This document shows, one piece after another, positions 5,473 through 9,673 of a stretch of 9,673 nt of DNA (positions within the stretch are counted from its first letter, which is position 1; each line of letters starts with the position of its first letter). The stretch comes from Clostridiaceae bacterium (GTDB lineage Bacteria > Bacillota > Clostridia > Peptostreptococcales > Peptostreptococcaceae). The DNA lies in NCBI GenBank assembly GCA_902362365.1, contig CABIVQ010000075.1, forward strand, positions 1 to 9,673, given 5' to 3'. The notes under the pieces were generated by a model, which saw only the letters and a program-made list of their open reading frames with translations, was not told the origin of the DNA and searched no databases. Both the position numbers and the translations under genes were made by a program.

Positions 5473-6606
5473 ATGAATAAACTAAAAAATCAATTTATGC
5501 TATCAACATATATAATGATATTTCTTTTGTTTATAATAAAACCAATGCTAATACCTAATATAATAAGTAAAATTTTAATAGCCTTTAAGCCATTTATAAT
5601 AGGTGGAGTTATAGCATTTTTAATTAATATACCTATGAAAATAATAGAAGAAAAATTAGTTAGACCTTTATTAATGAAAAATAAGAAACTTGAAAATTTA
5701 TCAAGGATAGCAGCTTTAGTAACTACCTTAATAATAGTAAGTATTATAATAGCTGTCTTTATAAATTATGTAGCACCACAGCTTATAGATAGTATAAGTA
5801 CCCTAGCTAATATCATACCAGAATATATAAACTCAGTACAAAATTTCATAATAGAAAAAATAAATAGTTTAAATATAGAAGAGGAAATTAAAATAGATAT
5901 ACCTTTGATGATTCAAAAGTCAATGTCCTATATAGGAAATTTAATAAATATATTTATATCGAATTTATTTAACTTTACACTTGGTATCACAAATTTCTTT
6001 ATTAATTTTTTCTTAGGAATAATAATAGCTGTATACATATTACTAAGTAAAGAAAAACTGTCATCACAATTTAAAAAAGTGATATATGCTTTTTTTAATG
6101 AAAATAGATATGAAAAGATTATATATGTTTTACATTTAACTCATCAAAAATTTTCTAGGTTTATATTAGGCCAATCAACGGATGGGTTAATACTGGGAAC
6201 TACTTTTTTTATAGTTTTTACATTAGTAAAAATACCGTATGCTTTGCTTATAAGTATATTAATACCTATACTTAATTTTATACCTATATTTGGAACATAT
6301 GTAGGTATTTTTATTTCCGCATTTATTATCCTTATGGTAAAACCAACAGTAGTTATTTTATTTTTAATATTAATTTTTTCAATACAGCAATTAGATGGTA
6401 AGTTTGTATATCCGATAGTAGTTGGAAATTCATTGGGACTTCCTTCTTTATGGATATTGCTTGCAATTATTGTTGGAGGGAACCTTTTTGGAATTATAGG
6501 TATGGTAGTTGGTATGCCTCTTGTTAGTGTTATTTACGAATTGTTTGGACAATATGTTAATAAGAAAATAGAAATCAAAATAAATGATAAAACTATAAAA
6601 AGGTAA
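5473..6606 (+). CDS. AI-2E family transporter (PerM/YtvI-type permease)
   Basis: This 377-residue membrane protein has the normal family length. Hydrophobic segments lie at about 10-28, 32-53, 79-100, 155-195 (one or two), 236-252, 256-285, 290-305 and 325-358, with a long soluble loop (about 103-150) after the third. The C-terminal signature is complete: QQLDGKFVYPIVVGNSLGLP (305-324) followed by GGNLFGIIGMVVGMPL (335-350). Members are proposed to export autoinducer-2 (TqsA) or to act as Na+/H+ or other permeases, so the substrate here is unknown. AGGAGG (5461-5466) sits seven bases before the ATG. It is the last intact gene in its group; no terminator is obvious immediately after it. Confidence 0.92.
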   Translation: MNKLKNQFMLSTYIMIFLLFIIKPMLIPNIISKILIAFKPFIIGGVIAFLINIPMKIIEEKLVRPLLMKNKKLENLSRIAALVTTLIIVSIIIAVFINYVAPQLIDSISTLANIIPEYINSVQNFIIEKINSLNIEEEIKIDIPLMIQKSMSYIGNLINIFISNLFNFTLGITNFFINFFLGIIIAVYILLSKEKLSSQFKKVIYAFFNENRYEKIIYVLHLTHQKFSRFILGQSTDGLILGTTFFIVFTLVKIPYALLISILIPILNFIPIFGTYVGIFISAFIILMVKPTVVILFLILIFSIQQLDGKFVYPIVVGNSLGLPSLWILLAIIVGGNLFGIIGMVVGMPLVSVIYELFGQYVNKKIEIKINDKTIKR

Positions 6607-6653
6607 ATATACCTTATAAAGTAAAAAGAATTCCTACCCGTATAAAATATATA

Positions 6654-6956
6654 TTGCCATACATAAATGATAAAAATATTATTTGGTTAAGTGGTATTGA
6701 TACGGGCTTAGTTAAATATCACAAGCAGAATGGAGTAATAAAGCAGTACAAGTATGATTCATCAAATAAGAATTCTTTAATCACTAATTATATAAAAGGT
6801 ACAGGTGCGAGTAGTAGTAGAATAGTGCTAACCCTTGTAAAGTATGTAGCAGAACTTCATGATGGATATGTAAGACTTGATAGTGAAATTAATAAAGGGG
6901 ATATATTTACAATAGGTCTTCCTAATATAGTGCAAGGCTCTGTATGTAATGATTAG
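6654..6956 (+). pseudogene. Relic of a two-component propeller histidine kinase
   Basis: This 100-residue frame is a chimera of two distant parts of one large sensor kinase. Residues 3-47 form a regulator-propeller blade (INDKNIIWLSGIDTGLVKY, then a Q-Y-K-Y-D-S-S-N-K-N-S-L-x-x-N-Y-I tail). From about residue 48 the sequence jumps to the end of the ATPase domain: a degraded G2 box (GTGASSSRIVLTLVKYVAEL instead of GTGLGLSIVKxIVE) and DSEINKGDIFTIGLP. Everything between (remaining blades, Y_Y_Y domain, membrane helix, DHp domain and N box, many hundreds of residues) is gone. The only start is a TTG without a ribosome binding site, and the frame is open further upstream without a start. It cannot be functional as a kinase. 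A good terminator follows six bases later. Confidence 0.75.
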
Positions 6957-6962
6957 AAAAAC

Positions 6963-7002
6963 AAGCTAGATGAAGTAATTCCATTTAGCTTATTTTATTT
7001 TT
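6963..7002 (+). terminator. Rho-independent terminator after the kinase relic
   Basis: AAGCTAGATG (6963-6972) pairs with CATTTAGCTT (6982-6991), with one G-U pair, a 9-base loop, and an ATTTTATTTTT tail. It probably was the original terminator of the kinase gene and now may end transcripts from the AI-2E group. Confidence 0.8.
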
Positions 7003-7055
7003 ATCAAAGATAGTAAGAATGAAGTGAAATTTAATTACTATTTAGTTGCATGGGT

Positions 7056-7262
7056 TTATAGTTGTTCGCATTCTTTTGGGACTCTGCAAAACTTACATAC
7101 AGGACATATGTAAGATATAGCATCTCCCTTATTTGGAATTGTAATATATCCGCAACAAGGACATTCTGAGTCACCTATTACTTCACTAGAATTATTATCT
7201 TCGTATTCTTCAATTTCTTTATAATTTATTTCAGGTAAAAACTCATTTTCAAAATAAGTCAT
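7056..7262 (-). CDS. Small cysteine-rich CPCC-type protein, probably C-terminally altered
   Basis: This 68-residue protein has an acidic N-terminus (about 1-33) and a zinc-ribbon-like cysteine set: C34-P-C36-C37-G-Y and C53-P-V-C56, with further C59 and C65. The CPCCGY and ICPVC blocks match the small bacterial CPCC cysteine-rich family, whose function is unknown but which is likely to bind a metal. In that family CPVC is usually followed by F/W-W-E-D-D and a longer tail; here it reads KFCRVPKECEQL and stops, so the end may be truncated or frameshifted. AGGAGA at 7271-7276 (minus strand) supports the ATG. It is transcribed divergently from the next gene. Confidence 0.6.
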   Translation of the reverse strand: MTYFENEFLPEINYKEIEEYEDNNSSEVIGDSECPCCGYITIPNKGDAISYICPVCKFCRVPKECEQL

Positions 7263-7393
7263 ATATTTAATCTCCTAAATCAGTTAAAAATTTAATAAAA
7301 ATATTCATTACTTCATATTTTTATTATACATAATTTTTAATATTATACCATTTTGTGATATAAATACAATAGCTGAATATAAAAATATATTAT

Positions 7394-7659
7394 ATGCAAC
7401 AAGAGGGGGAATATACAATAATATTTGTAAGTTTTACTACCGTAAGCTATAAAAAGTTTTATTTAGTTAAAGATGAATATGGAATGAAGTTAGAAAATAA
7501 TGAATATTTTTTAGTAATATACCCAGAAGAATTAGAATTAAATAATGAATTAGTTGAGAATATTTATGATGGAAATGAAGATTTTAATTTCCTATTAAAT
7601 TTTTAGATAAAGATGAAAGAGAAGTAAAAGATATTTTACTTGTAAAAGAAAATAATTAA
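7394..7659 (+). pseudogene. Small unknown gene with probable frameshift near its 3' end
   Basis: I do not recognise this protein. The frame from the ATG at 7394 encodes 70 residues, rich in acidic and aromatic residues (IYPEELELNN, NIYDGNEDFN), and stops at 7604-7606. In the overlapping frame from 7591 a protein-like tail continues, PIKFLDKDEREVKDILLVKE (then N-N), to TAA at 7657-7659. Restoring one T in the TTT at 7588-7590 joins both parts into about 88 residues. The ATG has no ribosome binding site. Upstream, a different frame ending in L-Y-A-T-R-G-G reaches a G5 run (7403-7407) that could be a second slippage point, so the true start may lie further left. Confidence 0.42.
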
Positions 7660-7705
7660 TAAAAGTAATTTTCCTCTAAAGTAATTTTAATATTATAAAA
7701 AGTTG

Positions 7706-7736
7706 TTGACTTGGAGTTAACTTAAAGTACTATTAT
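7706..7736 (+). promoter_or_regulatory. MerR-type promoter of the FMN reductase gene
   Basis: TTGACT (-35, 7706-7711) and TATTAT (-10, 7731-7736) are separated by 19 bp instead of 17. A dyad with half-sites ACTTGGAGT and ACTTAAAGT (7709-7728; 7 of 9 positions symmetric) fills the spacer. An over-long spacer with a centred palindrome is the hallmark of promoters activated by MerR-family proteins. It is a near copy of the promoter at 8343. Confidence 0.75.
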
Positions 7737-7772
7737 TAAAATGAAATTACAAAGTGTATTGGGGGAATGAGA

Positions 7773-8312
7773 ATGAGTAAAAAAGTATTAGTGTTGTCAG
7801 GAAGTCCTAGAAAAAATGGAAACTCAGATATATTATGTGATGAGTTTATAAAAGGAGCAAAAGAATCAAAACATGATGTAGAAAAAATATTATTAGGAGA
7901 TAAAAATATAAATTATTGCATAGGATGTTATGGTTGTAATAGAAATAATGGTGTGTGTGTTCATAAAGATGATATGGCTGAAATTTTATACAAAATGATA
8001 AATGCAGATATAATAGTAATGGCAACGCCAGTTTATTTTTATACGATGGATGCACAAGTAAAAACAGTAATAGATAGAACTGTAGCTAGATATATGGAAA
8101 TTAAAAATAAAGATTTTTATTTTATTGCTACAGCAGCGGTAAATAGTAAGGTAATGTTAGAAAGAACTTTTGATGGTTTTATAGGTTTCTTAGATTGTTT
8201 ACCTAATGCAAAAGAAAAAGGATGAATATATGGAACAAGTGCTTGGGAAAAAGGAGAAGTAAAAGTTACAAAAGCTATGAAAGAAGCTTATAATATGGGA
8301 AAATATATTTAG
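7773..8312 (+). pseudogene. Flavodoxin-like NADPH-dependent FMN reductase interrupted by in-frame TGA
   Basis: The gene encodes a flavodoxin-fold NAD(P)H-dependent oxidoreductase. VLSGSPRKNGNS (8-19) is the FMN phosphate loop, C-I-G-C-Y-G-C (about 49-55) the iron-sulfur-flavoprotein-like cysteine cluster, and ATPVYFYTMDAQVKTVIDR the second flavin-binding block. The frame stops at TGA 8223-8225 after 150 residues, but the same frame continues at once as IYGTSAWEKGEVK to MKEAYNMGKYI and ends at TAG 8312, exactly the family's C-terminus and a normal 179-residue total. A single base change (for example TTA to TGA) explains it. Start: the ATG at 7767 is one base from the GGGGG ribosome binding site (7761-7765), so the ATG at 7773 is preferred. 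The truncated 150-residue product keeps most of the flavin site and might retain activity. Confidence 0.82.
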
Positions 8313-8342
8313 TAAATAAATTATTTTTATTATAAAAAATTG

Positions 8343-8373
8343 TTGACTTAGAGTTGACTCTAAGTAGTATTAT
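8343..8373 (+). promoter_or_regulatory. MerR-type promoter of the aldo/keto reductase gene
   Basis: TTGACT (8343-8348) and TATTAT (8368-8373) have a 19-bp spacer. The operator is a perfect dyad, ACTTAGAGT and ACTCTAAGT separated by TG (8346-8365). The 49 bases at 8329-8377 align without gaps to 7692-7740 with 42 matches. The symmetry is better than in the upstream copy, so this is likely the stronger binding site. Confidence 0.82.
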
Positions 8374-8434
8374 TAAGTTATGAGAAATTATTAAAATATA
8401 ACAATAAGGGGTTTTATTTAGAGGAGGTTTTAAT

Positions 8435-9562
8435 ATGGGATTAAAAAAATTAGGATTTGGATTTATGCGTTTACCACTTTTAGATGCTGATGATCAAAGT
8501 AAAATTGATTTTGAACAATTAAATAAAATGGTAGATAAATTTTTAGATAGAGGATTTACTTATTTTGATACAGCATATATGTATCACAATTTTACAAGTG
8601 AAATAGCATTAAGAGAATCTTTAGTTAAGCGTCATAAAAGAGATACTTATGCTGTAGCAACAAAGTTGCCAACAATGTTTTTAAAGAAAGAAGAAGATTT
8701 AGAAAGAATATTCAATGAGCAATTAGAAAAGACTGGTCTTGAATATTTTGATTATTATCTACTTCATAATTTAGGTGTTTCACATTATGAAATTGCTAAA
8801 GAATTCAATGCTTTTGAATTTATACAAAAGAAAAAAGAAGAAGGAAAAGTAAAAAATATTGGTTTTTCATATCATGATAATGCAGAATTGTTAGATGAAA
8901 TACTTACTGCACATCCTGAAGTTGATTTTGTACAATTACAAATTAATTATATAGATTGGGATAATGAAAGTATACAATCTAGAAAATGCTATGAAGTGGC
9001 TACAAAACGCAATAAACCAGTTATAGTTATGGAGCCAGTTAAAGGTGGAACTCTTACTAATGTACCAAAAGAAGCTGAGAAATTGTTTAAAGAATATAAT
9101 AAAGATATGTCAATACCATCATGGGCTATTAGATTTGCAGCAAGTCATGATAATGTAATGATGGTACTTAGTGGTATGTCTTCAATGGAACAATTATTAG
9201 ATAATACATCATATATGAAAGACTTTACCCCTTTAAATAAAGAAGAACAAAATATTGTTAATGAAGTAGTTGAAATTATAAATAAATCAATTGTAGTTCC
9301 ATGTACGGCCTGTCAATATTGTGTTGAAGGATGCCCAAAAAATATTGCAATACCAAATTACTTTGCATTATATAATGCGGAAAAGCAAACATCAAGCGAA
9401 GGATTTTCAACTCAGGGAGTATATTATGGAAACCTTACTCAAAGTTATGGTAAGGCATCTGATTGTATCGAATGTAAAAAATGTGAAAAAAGCTGTCCAC
9501 AGCATATAGACATTACTAAACATTTAAAAGATGTAGCAAAAACATTTGAATTACAAAAATAA
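8435..9562 (+). CDS. Aldo/keto reductase with C-terminal 2x[4Fe-4S] ferredoxin domain
   Basis: This 375-residue protein combines an aldo/keto reductase barrel with a ferredoxin-like tail, a common clostridial architecture. The catalytic tetrad is present: Asp45 (YFDTAYMY), Tyr50, Lys77 (ATKLP) and His111 (YLLHNLG). IGFSYHD (142-148) and M199-E-P-V-K-G-G belong to the cofactor-side strands. The tail has two complete cluster motifs: C290-x2-C293-x2-C296-x3-C300-P and C344-x2-C347-x2-C350-x3-C354-P. It probably reduces carbonyl compounds, with the clusters passing electrons, but the substrate is unknown. GGAGG lies nine bases before the ATG at 8435. The upstream MerR-type promoter links it with the FMN reductase gene. 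The gene is full length and intact, and no clear hairpin terminator is visible before the IS30 end. Confidence 0.94.
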   Translation: MGLKKLGFGFMRLPLLDADDQSKIDFEQLNKMVDKFLDRGFTYFDTAYMYHNFTSEIALRESLVKRHKRDTYAVATKLPTMFLKKEEDLERIFNEQLEKTGLEYFDYYLLHNLGVSHYEIAKEFNAFEFIQKKKEEGKVKNIGFSYHDNAELLDEILTAHPEVDFVQLQINYIDWDNESIQSRKCYEVATKRNKPVIVMEPVKGGTLTNVPKEAEKLFKEYNKDMSIPSWAIRFAASHDNVMMVLSGMSSMEQLLDNTSYMKDFTPLNKEEQNIVNEVVEIINKSIVVPCTACQYCVEGCPKNIAIPNYFALYNAEKQTSSEGFSTQGVYYGNLTQSYGKASDCIECKKCEKSCPQHIDITKHLKDVAKTFELQK

Positions 9563-9593
9563 TTAACATTGTTATATTTTTTTTTAATGATAG

Positions 9594-9673
9594 ATTGTCA
9601 ATATAAGTGCAACACTTTATATTCATGTTGCATCAAATACCTCTGCAGGTGTCCTATATCCAAGACACTTGCG
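9594..9673 (-). mobile_element. IS30-family insertion sequence, terminal part (cut by window edge)
   Basis: The leftward strand carries the last codons of an IS30-type transposase, a stop codon, and then an AT-rich terminal segment running toward ATTGTCAATATAAGTGCAAC (read on the plus strand from 9594), which resembles the terminal repeats of IS30-family elements in Firmicutes. The outer boundary is inferred. Most of the element lies beyond the window, so completeness and target duplication cannot be judged. Confidence 0.75.
9623..9673 (-). CDS. IS30-family transposase, C-terminal 16 residues (partial)
   Basis: Read leftward from 9673, the codons give R-K-C-L-G-Y-R-T-P-A-E-V-F-D-A-T and TGA (9625-9623). 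The motif KCLGYRTPAEVF is the highly conserved C-terminal end of IS30-family DDE transposases. The rest of the gene is outside the window. Confidence 0.88.
   Translation of the reverse strand, partial: RKCLGYRTPAEVFDAT

Noticed and set aside
7846..8055. 69-residue minus-strand open frame inside the FMN reductase gene
   Set aside because: Antisense shadow of conserved flavodoxin-fold coding sequence; low-complexity His/Leu/Tyr composition.
8223..8225. TGA in the flavin reductase as a selenocysteine codon
   Set aside because: The aligned position in the family is typically an aliphatic residue rather than a catalytic Cys, and no convincing bacterial SECIS hairpin is visible directly after the codon; a nonsense mutation is simpler.
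9321..9509. Overlapping plus-strand open frame inside the aldo/keto reductase
   Set aside because: It overlaps the codons for the two iron-sulfur motifs in another frame and has no translation signal.
9563..9593. CATT...T-run...AATG as a terminator for the aldo/keto reductase gene
   Set aside because: The stem is only four bases and the T-run lies in the loop rather than after the stem, so it does not make a credible terminator.

Overview
This is an AT-rich, low-GC Firmicutes window, most probably from a member of the Clostridia. The evidence is A/T-ending codons throughout, strong GGAGG-type ribosome binding sites, short hairpin plus T-run terminators, and protein families typical of Clostridium and relatives: a SH3b-NlpC/P60 cell-wall hydrolase, an aldo/keto reductase with two ferredoxin-type clusters, a two-component propeller kinase relic and a GutM-like fragment. 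The species cannot be fixed from the sequence alone.

Layout. An IS3-family element end lies at the left edge (1-159, reading leftward) and an IS30-family element end at the right edge (about 9594-9673, reading leftward). Between them, from left to right: a MarR regulator plus FUSC-type membrane protein operon (348-1879) with a consensus promoter whose -10 overlaps a palindrome, closed by a good terminator; a secreted peptidoglycan hydrolase with four SH3b repeats (2187-3539), preceded by an exact match to the WalR/YycF box and followed by a strong terminator; a leftward pair made of an internally deleted cyclase-family gene and a YdcF-like DUF218 protein (4644-3582); a rightward group made of a 41-residue GutM-like N-terminal fragment, an unrecognised 170-residue Tyr/Ile-rich protein and an AI-2E family (PerM-type) permease (4804-6606); a relic of a two-component propeller histidine kinase (6654-6956) with a terminator; a small CPCC-type zinc-ribbon-like ORF on the minus strand (7262-7056); a frameshifted unknown small gene (7394-7659); a flavodoxin-like NADPH-dependent FMN reductase interrupted by an in-frame TGA (7773-8312); and an intact aldo/keto reductase with two 4Fe-4S motifs (8435-9562).

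How it works together. Three regulatory units are legible. The MarR-FUSC pair looks like a self-regulated efflux or envelope-stress operon. The NlpC/P60 enzyme looks like a WalRK-controlled cell-wall hydrolase. The FMN reductase and aldo/keto reductase have near-copy promoters with the 19-bp spacer and spacer-centred palindrome typical of MerR-family activation, so they look like two transcription units of one redox or electrophile-stress regulon whose regulator lies outside the window.

The stretch from about 4246 to 8312 is rich in decay. It contains an in-frame internal deletion, a C-terminal truncation, a fused kinase relic, a probable frameshift and a premature stop. Together with insertion sequences at both edges, this suggests an accessory or degenerating region. 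I see no CRISPR array, tRNA, rRNA, known defence system or clearly new multi-gene system.
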